Shown: positions 55,686-64,000 of the stretch, piece by piece
Layout: each line of letters begins with the position of its first letter
How positions within the stretch are numbered: the first letter of the stretch is position 1
Assembly: GCA_963703015.1 (NCBI GenBank)
Contig: OY969779.1
Span: forward strand, 2,604,001-2,668,000
Length of the DNA stretch: 64,000 nucleotides
Direction: 5' to 3'
Origin: Methanobacterium_B sp963703015
GTDB lineage: Archaea > Methanobacteriota > Methanobacteria > Methanobacteriales > Methanobacteriaceae
Program-made: the position numbers and the translations under genes
The notes under the pieces: generated by a model
The model's input: the letters and a program-made list of their open reading frames with translations, nothing else
Databases searched by the model: none
Told to the model about the DNA's origin: nothing

Positions 55686-56867
55686 TTATTCCTTTTTAAC
55701 ATGTTCAATTGCATTGTTAAATCCCTGGATCATGTTATTATACCTGAATTTGGTTTCAATAAGTTTTTTAGATGCGAGCCCCATTTTCTTTATGAGTTCT
55801 GGATCAGATAGCACAGCTAAAATAGCAGTTTTTAATGCTTCTGAATTTCTCTCAGGTACAACGTAACCATTCTCCCCATCCTTTATCATGAATGTGGTTC
55901 CAACAGCATCACTCGTTATAACAGGTTTAGAAAAGTACATGGCCTCATTAACAACCAGTGGACATGCATCTGCAAAGTAAGTTGTGATTGATGGTAGTAC
56001 AAAAACATCTGCAACCATGTAATAAGCTCCAAGTTTTGAATTATCAATATTTCCCGTGAATATGACATTACCATCCATACCAAGCTCAGTTGTTAAGGAT
56101 TCTAGTGCAGGTTTCTCTGGGCCCTCACCTACAATTAGAAGCACGACATCATCAAGTTTTTCAGTTACATCTTTAAAACCCTTTATAAGATAATCCACAC
56201 CCTTAAGATCTATGAGTCTGCCAACATACAGTGCAACTTTCTTGTTTTCAAGTCCGAGTTCTTCCTGTATCTGGGCCATGTTTTTTTCATCGTCTTCGGT
56301 GGCTTCAATATTACTTACATTGGGCATTATGAACACATTTTCAGGTTTAACACCTAAATCAGTGAAAAATTCCTTGTGCTTAGTTCCTGGTACCAACACT
56401 GCATCCACATTTCTACCAATAAAACCTGCAAACTTCTTAACCAGGGATCTCTTCAGGGATTTAACATTCCAATCCCAGTCTTCCCTCCAGAGAATGAAAG
56501 GTTTCCTCCTAATTTTAACCACAGCGAAGTAAACCATGGTTTCAATGAGATCTGTCAAGGTATCCCAGCTACCACCTACAAAAACATCATACTCTCCCAT
56601 GGTTGCCTTCATGGCTCCAAATGAGAGTCCATGATAATTTTTAACAACATTGTAATCCACACCATCCAATCCTTCAATTTTTTGTGATAGTTCAGTGTCG
56701 TAGGTCTTGTTGTAACTATCAACATTGGTGAATAAAAATTTAATGGGATAAATTTCACTTAACATCCGAAAAAAAGGTTTACGGTACCACATTGCAGTGT
56801 GGTGAACCATCAATATCTTAGTATTAGTTTTAGTATCTTCAGATTCCGGGGCAGATTTCAGGTCCAT
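55686..56867 (-). CDS. Family 4 glycosyltransferase
   Basis: A 393-residue GT4/GT-B protein. The donor-binding half is typical: KVALYVGRLIDLKGVDYLIKGFKDV (~210-235), GEGPEKPALES, ADVFVLPSITTYFADACPLVVNEAMYFSKPVI (E-x7-E-like, ~295-325). GGAGG before ATG. Overlaps the upstream membrane-protein gene by 10 bases. Confidence 0.88.
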   Translation of the reverse strand: MDLKSAPESEDTKTNTKILMVHHTAMWYRKPFFRMLSEIYPIKFLFTNVDSYNKTYDTELSQKIEGLDGVDYNVVKNYHGLSFGAMKATMGEYDVFVGGSWDTLTDLIETMVYFAVVKIRRKPFILWREDWDWNVKSLKRSLVKKFAGFIGRNVDAVLVPGTKHKEFFTDLGVKPENVFIMPNVSNIEATEDDEKNMAQIQEELGLENKKVALYVGRLIDLKGVDYLIKGFKDVTEKLDDVVLLIVGEGPEKPALESLTTELGMDGNVIFTGNIDNSKLGAYYMVADVFVLPSITTYFADACPLVVNEAMYFSKPVITSDAVGTTFMIKDGENGYVVPERNSEALKTAILAVLSDPELIKKMGLASKKLIETKFRYNNMIQGFNNAIEHVKKE

Positions 56868-58975
56868 ATCTGACTGCCTCCGCTGTTGTATATCACATCT
56901 TTACGCTGTAAAATGTAATCATAGATGCTCATATCTGTTATCTGGATGTCATCGTAGATCTGAAGCACTTCATTCTTGTTAATGTTAAGGCTTCCCATGT
57001 AGATATATCCTGATTGAGACGGAATTGTTTGATTCCACTGGAAAAAGCTGGTGTTTAAATCGGCTTCTCTGAAGTTTGCAAGACCAAATCTGCTTGTTTC
57101 TCTCATGTCTCCATAGATTGGAAGCCCATCAATTCTATTGTTTTGAAGCCATGTAACACCTGAAAGCTCACTTCCATTTACAAACACCTCACCCCTAACA
57201 GTTCCATTTGAATCATAGGTAGCTGAATATGGCATACCTGTGAAATGGTACTGTAAATAACTGGCACAGCTAAATAGCGATATTAATAGGAAGAGTATTA
57301 TTACAATGTCCCATTTAGGCTTGTGAATGAATTTGGCCATGGCCATGCAACCAATAATAAACACTGGCGCAAGGAATATGAGTACCTGGAAGAACAGTCT
57401 TGCAGGGTCGTAGGCAAGGGATATGTAGGGCAGTACAATGAACATCACAAGTAAGAGAAGCGAAATTACCACTCCAACAATAAATTCTGTACCTAATTTT
57501 TCTTTGTAGTGCCTAAACCTCCTCACAATTTCCAAGAGACCTATGAGTATGGTTCCAAATATTAGGTCATGGGCAATAACACTCAGGGTGTTTGGCAAAC
57601 TTTTAAGCTTGATTCCCAGCACCCCAAGAACAAAATCTCCCTTGCTCGTTGCAAAACTCGAACCATTGTTTGGTCCAGTTGAAGCTGCTATCGTTGTTTG
57701 AACAGCCTGGGTACCTGCACTTAGCTGTATATGTGCATAGAGAAGGTACCATATCCCAATGAAAACCAGGGTTATGATGATGACATCAAAGTTCTCATAA
57801 TTCATCTTGCGATCATGGTACAAACTCCTTAAAAGTGGTAAGAGTAGTAGGGGTACTGTGAGTGCAAATGCAACGTAGGCTGTGCTGTAATGTGATACAA
57901 TGAGTGAGAACATTAATATTAAAAACAAAACCTTCTTCTGGATTTTAGTGAAATCATTGCTTAAAAGGACCATGAACGCTAAGAAGAAAAATAGGATGGC
58001 TATTTCCTGTCTAATGGCACCTAGGAAGTTGAAGAAAAATATTTGAAACACGAAGAGAAGAGAAGCAGAAAATGCATATCTCCTTTTCAGGTACTTGTTT
58101 GCAACGATGTAGACTATGAGTGGTGTTACAGATGCTATAAATGCATTGTATAGCTTGAAAACGTACTCAGGATCTAATCCAGAAAGTACCTGGTAAACAG
58201 ATGGAAGTATGTTAAGACTCAAACAAGCGTTGTATGGATTGTAAAATTCCATGATGTTCCAGTGGTTGTTGGTAATGGTTAAATAAAAACAGTAATATTC
58301 ACTGTTTATATCTCTTCCCATGATATGTGAACTTGTTAAACCATACAATAAAAGAATTGCCAGTGATATGGACCATAAAGCAATTGGATATGTGGCTTTG
58401 GAAACATGTTTTCTAAAGGCAGCCAGAACAACCATGTAAACAGGTATGAGTAACAGCATTAAAATGAGAACAGAGTTGTTTTCAAAGTTGTTCATGAAGT
58501 ATGTGCCTATTACAGCCATGACAGGGAAGAATAGGGGAGCTATCATGAGTGCTGTGGATTTACCATCGAACTCCATATCTATATTTAAGAACTTTCCCCG
58601 GACAAAATCGTCTTGGTTTCGTTTGTAAGCTATAAATCCCAGTACTAATATGATGATGTTGTATAAAACCAGTAAAGGGGCCAGTGAAAGTGGTTTTAAT
58701 ATCAGGGGGTATAATGTGTTTAGTGCCAGGCCTGAAAATATGATGATTGAAATACTTAGACCCACACTTAAAACCAGTTTCTTTAAAAATTCAAGGTCAT
58801 TGAGCCTCATAATATGAACTATCAAAAGGCCAGGTATGATTGTGAGTGTTAAAAAAACAGTTAATTCCCTGAGGTATGGAATGTTCAGGACAACCATAAG
58901 GTCTGTTACTAAGAGCAGAGCAAAGAGGGTTAGTATCCAGTTTTTTATCCCAAAATTCTTTAGTGTATCCATCAT
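56858..58975 (-). CDS. Multi-pass DUF2206-type membrane protein
   Basis: A 705-residue protein with ~16-17 hydrophobic segments and an outer C-terminal domain of ~120 residues (SGVTWLQNNRIDGLPIYGDMRETSRFG). It has the plan of the 29076-31421 protein and is probably its paralogue. The GRDINSEYYCFYLTITNNHWN loop (~218-238) is conserved with GWDVQNEFYLANLVLNYSLWN in the other. Likely an enzyme or carrier for lipid-linked sugars. Confidence 0.76.
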   Translation of the reverse strand: MMDTLKNFGIKNWILTLFALLLVTDLMVVLNIPYLRELTVFLTLTIIPGLLIVHIMRLNDLEFLKKLVLSVGLSISIIIFSGLALNTLYPLILKPLSLAPLLVLYNIIILVLGFIAYKRNQDDFVRGKFLNIDMEFDGKSTALMIAPLFFPVMAVIGTYFMNNFENNSVLILMLLLIPVYMVVLAAFRKHVSKATYPIALWSISLAILLLYGLTSSHIMGRDINSEYYCFYLTITNNHWNIMEFYNPYNACLSLNILPSVYQVLSGLDPEYVFKLYNAFIASVTPLIVYIVANKYLKRRYAFSASLLFVFQIFFFNFLGAIRQEIAILFFFLAFMVLLSNDFTKIQKKVLFLILMFSLIVSHYSTAYVAFALTVPLLLLPLLRSLYHDRKMNYENFDVIIITLVFIGIWYLLYAHIQLSAGTQAVQTTIAASTGPNNGSSFATSKGDFVLGVLGIKLKSLPNTLSVIAHDLIFGTILIGLLEIVRRFRHYKEKLGTEFIVGVVISLLLLVMFIVLPYISLAYDPARLFFQVLIFLAPVFIIGCMAMAKFIHKPKWDIVIILFLLISLFSCASYLQYHFTGMPYSATYDSNGTVRGEVFVNGSELSGVTWLQNNRIDGLPIYGDMRETSRFGLANFREADLNTSFFQWNQTIPSQSGYIYMGSLNINKNEVLQIYDDIQITDMSIYDYILQRKDVIYNSGGSQIWT

Positions 58976-59079
58976 GTTAATATATCTCCAGAAAATCTAT
59001 GATATAGGAGTTGTTAAATATCCCGTAAAATGTATTAAAATTAAATTTTATGCGTTTACATTTGTTGATTTAATTAATT

Positions 59080-60198
59080 TTATACTAATTCATAATAAAC
59101 CTTTTCCATCTTCCGGGCAATACCCTTCCAAGTATAATTGGCCTTTACAAGGTTACGACCATTAACACCCATCATAATTCGAAGCTCATCATTGCCAAGG
59201 AGTTTAATTATGGCCTCTGCAAGTTCTTCGGAGTTTTTCGGAGCCACACTAAGCCCAGCATTTTTCTCTTTCAGATCAGCTGATACTCCAACAATATCCG
59301 TTGTAATTACTGGTGTTTCACATGCAAGGGCTTCGAGAGCCACTATTCCAAAGCCTTCCTGAAGCGATGAAATTGATGGCAGTACAAATACGTTGGCCTG
59401 TGTGTAGTACATGGCCATGGATTCATCTGGAATAAAACCATGGAACTCTACATTGTCCTTTAAACCCATGGATTTTGCCTTTTTAATGTAGTGATCCATG
59501 AGAACACCCTTACCACCAACAATGAGTTTCACATCAGATATGGACTTTCTAACAATTTTCAAAGCTTCCAAGAGATAGTCAAGTCCTTTATATCCATGAA
59601 ATTCATCGAGAAGACTCAAGAAGAACAGTGTGTTTTGTTTCTTTTCAATGTTTATGGGTTTAAACTTGTCCACATCAACACCGTTGGGTATGACTTCCAC
59701 CTTGTTTTCATAGCTTGAAAGATAGGGTGAGTAGTTCAGATAGTTGGGCTGGGTGATTATAATCCTATCAGCACGGTTTAAAAGTTTTTTAAGGGCTGTT
59801 TTATTGTAAAAGTTAGCTATGTGATTGGCTAATCCACTGCCTATGATATCGTTGTGATAGGTCACAACCAATGGTTTGTTCTTTCTGTTGGCCGTGATCC
59901 TGCTCCAATCTGCACTCCATGGGGTTGGTACGTGGGTGTGGATGATGTCAAATTCTTCTCCACTGAGTTTAAATGGTAGGTTTGGTGTGATGTTGGTGTT
60001 GGCTACCTTAAAAAGGTAGTTAAGTCTTGCTACTTCCACTCCATCAACATTCTGGTTTGCTTCAACCTTTGGTTCGTTTGCACAAACCACCTTTACATTG
60101 TGCCCCAAATTTACAAGTTCCCTGGAAAGGTAGTAAACATAGTTTTCAACCCCTCCTATGAATGGATAAAATCGCACAGGTGTTTGAACTATCCTCAT
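59080..60198 (-). CDS. Family 4 glycosyltransferase
   Basis: About 372 residues: RIVQTPVRFYPFIGGVENYVYYLSREL, FDIIHTHVPTPW, VEVIPNGVDVDKFKP, VGGKGVLMDHYIKKA, ANVFVLPSISSLQEGFGIVALEALACETPVI (E-x7-E, ~285-315). ATG 60198 after AGTGAT preferred to a GTG five codons earlier. It resembles PimA-like mannosyltransferases. Confidence 0.9.
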   Translation of the reverse strand: MRIVQTPVRFYPFIGGVENYVYYLSRELVNLGHNVKVVCANEPKVEANQNVDGVEVARLNYLFKVANTNITPNLPFKLSGEEFDIIHTHVPTPWSADWSRITANRKNKPLVVTYHNDIIGSGLANHIANFYNKTALKKLLNRADRIIITQPNYLNYSPYLSSYENKVEVIPNGVDVDKFKPINIEKKQNTLFFLSLLDEFHGYKGLDYLLEALKIVRKSISDVKLIVGGKGVLMDHYIKKAKSMGLKDNVEFHGFIPDESMAMYYTQANVFVLPSISSLQEGFGIVALEALACETPVITTDIVGVSADLKEKNAGLSVAPKNSEELAEAIIKLLGNDELRIMMGVNGRNLVKANYTWKGIARKMEKVYYELV

Positions 60199-60271
60199 TT
60201 TTAAATCACTCACATTATATTATGAATCCAATCTAGAAAAATCATTTAATTAATTATCTAATTGTAACAGT

Positions 60272-61402
60272 TTAAATTTCAATGTACACATGTTCCAGTT
60301 GGTCAACAATTCTATCCCAATCATAGTCTTTAGACATGGCAATTGATGTTTCAACCATTTTAGTCCGGTTTTTAAGGGTTTTTATTATGGTTTGAGCCAG
60401 ATCTTCAGGGTCTGGTTTTGATATGTATCCATTTTCTCCTTCATGCACCAGGTTTTTGGCTGCATTCATGGGGTAGTCAACAACCACAATTGGAATTCCG
60501 CATGCATTAGCCTCAACAACCACCATTCCAAATCCTTCCCTTTCAGATGGAAGTACAAGTACCTTCGAGGATTTCATGGTGCCTATGAGTTCGTTGTAAC
60601 CATCCATAAAACCTGCAAACTCCACTGTATCAGTTAGTTTCAATTCATTACAAAGTTCTTCGAGTCTGGATTCTTCAGGCCCGTCACCCACCACCATACA
60701 CTTAATATCTGGGCAAGTTTCCAAAACTTTGGGCAGGGACCTCACCAGTAGATCAACCTTCTTTTCCTTTATGAGCCTACCTGCAAATAACAGATCAAAA
60801 CCCGTTGTTGCTGGTTTCACATTCATTATCTGGTGTAAGTCAATTCCATTGGGTATTATACTGGATTTATCTGTTCTTTTTATGGCCTGAAGATCCCGCT
60901 CTGTTTTTTGGCTCACAGTGATAAATCTGTCTGTGAGTGCAAGCATTGATCTCTCAACCAGTTTTCCGAATATTCCAGCTTTCCCAAGGTACTCGTACCA
61001 GTAATCACCCCATACCTCGTGGAGGGTTATAACCATGTTAGACCTTCCAATTAACTGGTGAAATTTACATACAAAGCTTGAAAAGAAGGGAAATCCCTGA
61101 CAATCCACCACATCAAATTTTTCCTTCATAATGGGTTTTACAAGGTGTAGGCTGAAAAAAATAGCTTCAGATATTGATCTTCGATCCTCACTGTACAGTG
61201 GCTTGGGTTTGGATACTCCATGGAAGTTAATGCCTTCCATTTCAATATCCATTACCTTCCTTTCATCCCACCACCATGCAAGTGAGTACCAGTGAACCTC
61301 ATGTCCCCTGTTAACCAGTCTGGTTGAGAGTTCATAGATCCTTCTCTCAGCACCTCCCTTAACCCAGGGATATGCAGCATCGTAGATGAATGCTATTTTC
61401 AT
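60272..61402 (-). CDS. Family 4 glycosyltransferase
   Basis: A 376-residue GT4 protein: FIYDAAYPWVKGGAERRIYEL (~5-25), SIIPNGIDLHQI, LLFAGRLIKEKKVDLLVRSL, VVGDGPEESRLEEL, KVLVLPSEREGFGMVVVEANACGIPIVVV (E-x7-E). In line with the gene above on the same strand and part of the same glycan cluster. Confidence 0.9.
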   Translation of the reverse strand: MKIAFIYDAAYPWVKGGAERRIYELSTRLVNRGHEVHWYSLAWWWDERKVMDIEMEGINFHGVSKPKPLYSEDRRSISEAIFFSLHLVKPIMKEKFDVVDCQGFPFFSSFVCKFHQLIGRSNMVITLHEVWGDYWYEYLGKAGIFGKLVERSMLALTDRFITVSQKTERDLQAIKRTDKSSIIPNGIDLHQIMNVKPATTGFDLLFAGRLIKEKKVDLLVRSLPKVLETCPDIKCMVVGDGPEESRLEELCNELKLTDTVEFAGFMDGYNELIGTMKSSKVLVLPSEREGFGMVVVEANACGIPIVVVDYPMNAAKNLVHEGENGYISKPDPEDLAQTIIKTLKNRTKMVETSIAMSKDYDWDRIVDQLEHVYIEI

Positions 61403-61437
61403 GATTTACAACCTAAATTTTGATGTTTTAACCCTAT

Positions 61438-62569
61438 TTAATCGTCTGTTTTGTAATCGTTGGCAAGTAAGAGTAGGCTTAAAAACATTCCACTGAATAT
61501 GGTTTGAATTCCGAGGATGGATAGGATGAGTGCCATCATTGCGTACTGTAACTGGTAAAGTGATCCGTAGCCACCAACACTCCAACTGTAAAGTACGTAC
61601 AAACCCCCGACTATACCGACTGCAAGGATTAAAAAGCCTACGAATAATTCCCTTCCAAGTGAATGGTAGCTCATGATCTTTTCGATTATACCCGAACTTT
61701 TGGAGTAGCCGTAGACACTTCCAAATGCACCAAAGTGAAGCCATGCTAGAACCATTTGATAACCTATGATAAGGAGTAAACTTCCCAGTATGAGTGTGTG
61801 AAGTCTTGATGCTCCGGCCGTTGCAACTGTGAGTGTCAGAAATATTCCAACTGCCAGTGCCACAACTCCCGGTGCAAACAAAAATGGTGTGGGACGGTAA
61901 AGCATCATAAACCTTAAATGTCTCCAACCATCAGCGAATGAACTTAATTTAGATTCACCCTCTCGTGGATAGTACTCAATTGGTATCTCAGCTATTTTCA
62001 CATGTTTTCGAGAGGCCTCTATAACCATTTCAGATGCGAATTCCATGCCTCCACTTTTAAGTTCGAGTTTTTCAGCTGTTTCCTTTCTTATTGCTCTCAT
62101 TCCACAGTGGGCATCAGATATTCCTGCATGGAACAGGAAGTTTAGTATCCCTGTTAAAAATGGGTTTCCAATATATCTATGAAGTGCTGGCATAGCTCCG
62201 GGTTTAATATCTCCCTTGAGCCGGGATCCCATCACAAAATCTGCTTCTCCCTTGAGTATTGGCTGTATAAATTCATAGGTCATGGGAAATGGATAGGTTC
62301 CATCTGCATCCCCCATAACTATGATGTCGCCCTTTGCTTCCTTAAAACCTGTGAGGTATGCATTTCCATATCCTCTTTTTGGACCCAGCACAACCCTTGC
62401 ACCTGCTTCTCTTGCCTCATTGGCTGTGTTATCTGTGGAAGCATTGTCAACAACCACTATTTCTGTTTCGAGTCCGTTTTTTTCCAATTCTTCCACTGGA
62501 ACAGAATCTTACAGTTTTTCCAACTATTCCCTCTTCATTGAGGGCTGGTATAACGATAGAAATTTTCAT
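61438..62569 (-). pseudogene. Family 2 glycosyltransferase (dolichyl-P-mannose synthase-like) with +1 frameshift near its start
   Basis: The ATG at 62567-62569 begins MKISIVIPALNEEGIVGKTV, the normal GT2 start. The rest of the enzyme (SVPVEELEKNGLETEIVVVDNASTDNTANEA, GDADGTYPF with the DxD site, GMRAIRKETAEKLELKSGGMEFASEM) is in another frame. The join is at about 62504-62509, where one extra T in AGATTC breaks the frame. The remaining frame can only start at GTG 62496 and would lose the N-terminal strand of the nucleotide fold. Four hydrophobic segments fill the C-terminal ~150 residues. Confidence 0.82.
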
Positions 62570-62828
62570 AGCATCACTTTTTATAGATAATAATTATTTA
62601 GTAGTTTTAAGAACTTGTGAAATTAAATTTTTTCTAAAGGAATTCTTTTTTTGCAGTATATTTAAACTGTATCCTACTTTATGGTATACATTCTCATGTT
62701 CAAATCTTTAAAAGAAATATTACAATTTCTAATATAATCTGTAGGTATATAAGTTTATGTCAAAAAACAGGGTATGATGTCCATTACAACATTAAAGAGA
62801 ACTTACACCACCATAAAACTATAGAAAC

Positions 62829-63110
62829 TTAAAAAACTCTTCCCCTGTAAAACAGGAGAAAGTAAATAACCATGAGTACAATGGCAAATGCAACTGAAAC
62901 ACCAACCATTCCCTTGTTGTTACCAAATATTATTGGTATGGGGCCTATCATAATAACCCCTCCAGTTTGAATGTTGGTTTTTGAAGAGTCAGAATCTGAG
63001 TTCACTTGATTGTTGGTGGATGATTGTAGCACAGTTCCAAGGAATATCATCACCACCCCAAGCATCACAACTCCAAAACCTGTTAATATTAGTAAATTTG
63101 AGTTAACCAT
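62829..63110 (-). CDS. DUF131/TIGR00304 small membrane protein
   Basis: A 93-residue protein with two membrane segments and a middle loop with GGVIMIGPIPIIFGNNKG (~51-68), the conserved core of the archaeal DUF131 family. Function unknown. Stands alone. Confidence 0.82.
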   Translation of the reverse strand: MVNSNLLILTGFGVVMLGVVMIFLGTVLQSSTNNQVNSDSDSSKTNIQTGGVIMIGPIPIIFGNNKGMVGVSVAFAIVLMVIYFLLFYRGRVF

Positions 63111-63303
63111 ATGATAGTCACCGTATCATAATGGGTTTAGGACATGTAAAAACTTAACGAAATAATAAAACAACCCACTAAAAAAAGTATATTCATTTTA
63201 CAAATATCAAAGACATTTAAATGGATACTATCTAAAACACACTTCATAATGCAATAAACAGATAATATTACATTAAACAGATGTTCCTATGGGTATTGGA
63301 TGA

Positions 63304-64000
63304 TTAGGTCATTTTATCCATCTGTCGGGGTATGGTAAAGTAAAATTCAGTTCCGATATCAGGTTCTGATTCAACCCATATTTCTCCTCCATGTTCATGA
63401 ACAATTTTTTTCACGATTGAAAGACCTATTCCAGTACCATCAAATTCATCGTTACTATGCAAACGGTGAAATATGGTGAATATATTGTCTAAATTTTTGG
63501 CATCGATGCCCATTCCATTGTCCTTAACAGAAAAGACATAATTATCTGCTTCAGTAACTGCACTAATATGAATATTTGGTGTTTTCTTTCCCCTGTATTT
63601 AATGGAGTTTGCTATGAGGTTTTGGAACAACTGCACCAGTAAATTTTCATCACCATACACATGGGGTAATGGTTCGTGTGTTACAATTGCACCACTCTCT
63701 TCAATGGGAATTGTTAAATTCTTCACTGTTTCTTCTATAACACTTTCTGTACTTATGGTTTGAAATTGCCTTTTTTCACTGCTTACCCTTGAATATTCAA
63801 GTAAATCATTGATCATATCATTTAATCGTTTGGCACCGTTAACTGCAAATTCTATGTAGTCATGAGCATCATTATCCAGCTCATCCTCATATTTTCTCTC
63901 TAAGAGCTGTAGAAAACTGGTTATCATACGTAGAGGTTCGCGAAGATCATGGGATATTATATTGGCATACTGTTCAAGTTCGTTGTTGGATCTGGCCATG
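63304..64000 (-). CDS. Sensor histidine kinase, C-terminal part (cut by window edge)
   Basis: The last ~231 residues of a kinase: phospho-acceptor helix ISHDLREPLRMITSF with its His, then the ATPase domain with QNLIANSIKYRG (N box), VKDNGMGID (G1) and GTGIGLSIVKKIVHEHGG (G2). All catalytic motifs are present. The sensor part, probably PAS domains as common in Methanobacterium, lies beyond the right edge. The in-frame ATG at 63997-63999 is unlikely to be the true start because it lies just before the acceptor domain. Confidence 0.88.
   Translation of the reverse strand, partial: MARSNNELEQYANIISHDLREPLRMITSFLQLLERKYEDELDNDAHDYIEFAVNGAKRLNDMINDLLEYSRVSSEKRQFQTISTESVIEETVKNLTIPIEESGAIVTHEPLPHVYGDENLLVQLFQNLIANSIKYRGKKTPNIHISAVTEADNYVFSVKDNGMGIDAKNLDNIFTIFHRLHSNDEFDGTGIGLSIVKKIVHEHGGEIWVESEPDIGTEFYFTIPRQMDKMT

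Noticed and set aside
55552..55866. Open frame that could be a transposase remnant (RFCHKTRASFIH)
   Set aside because: No transposase motif, no inverted repeats, and half of it overlaps a well-supported glycosyltransferase on the other strand.
61406..61927. Long open frame on the minus strand overlapping the GT2 gene
   Set aside because: It is a shadow of the glycosyltransferase frame, with low-complexity composition and no ribosome site.

Overview
The window is about 64 kb of A+T-rich chromosome from a hydrogenotrophic methanogen of the Methanobacteriales, most likely Methanobacterium. The main evidence is a complete energy-converting [NiFe]-hydrogenase Eha operon (ehaA to ehaT, including the 6- and 10-cluster polyferredoxins and the Ftr-like EhaS). 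Archaeal TATA boxes, Shine-Dalgarno sequences of the GGAGG/GGTGAT type, several DUF families typical of Methanobacteriales, and Thi4/ThiI/PdxS of archaeal type agree with this. I saw no rRNA or tRNA gene, CRISPR array or intact insertion sequence.

Layout. 1-2.6 kb: an ABC permease cut by the window edge, a winged-helix regulator, and a PadR-HAAS pair with an 11-bp phased A-tract array in front. 2.6-5.2 kb: a two-gene (split) version of the bacterial glutathione enzyme GshF. 5.6-10 kb: a CPBP protease, an M24 peptidase, an unknown protein and PdxS. 10-14.4 kb: sulfur-transfer genes (ThiS/MoaD-like carrier, ThiI, Thi4, MOSC) and a PLP trans-sulfuration enzyme. 14.5-28.8 kb: CBS protein, six-cluster polyferredoxin and the 20-gene eha operon, all leftward. 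29-62.6 kb: a large surface-glycan region with multi-pass DUF2206-type proteins, GalE- and Gmd-like enzymes, a Wzx-type flippase and nine glycosyltransferases. Into this are set an Hsp20 protein with a LEA-like N-terminus, two PRC-barrel proteins, a second and unrelated glutamate-cysteine ligase (GCS2 family), an M20 peptidase, a GHMP kinase divergent from an MFS sugar porter, and a second PadR-HAAS module with an ABC-2 exporter. The right end holds a DUF131 protein and a histidine kinase cut by the edge.

How the genes connect. The strongest new signal is a palindrome, TAACAATTGTTA, found exactly three times and each time just downstream of a TATA box: before gshA, before the thiS-thiI-thi4-MOSC operon, and before the trans-sulfuration gene (there extended to a perfect 20-bp palindrome). 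Two near copies bracket the TATA box of the second glutamate-cysteine ligase. All four targets make or use cysteine or activated sulfur, so this looks like an undescribed thiol/sulfur regulon that includes glutathione or gamma-glutamylcysteine synthesis, which is unexpected in a methanogen.

Other points: ehaQ almost certainly starts at a non-ATG codon (ATT), because its tenth cluster motif lies upstream of the first ATG. A small membrane protein also appears to start with ATT. Three genes in the right half each need one base removed to read through.
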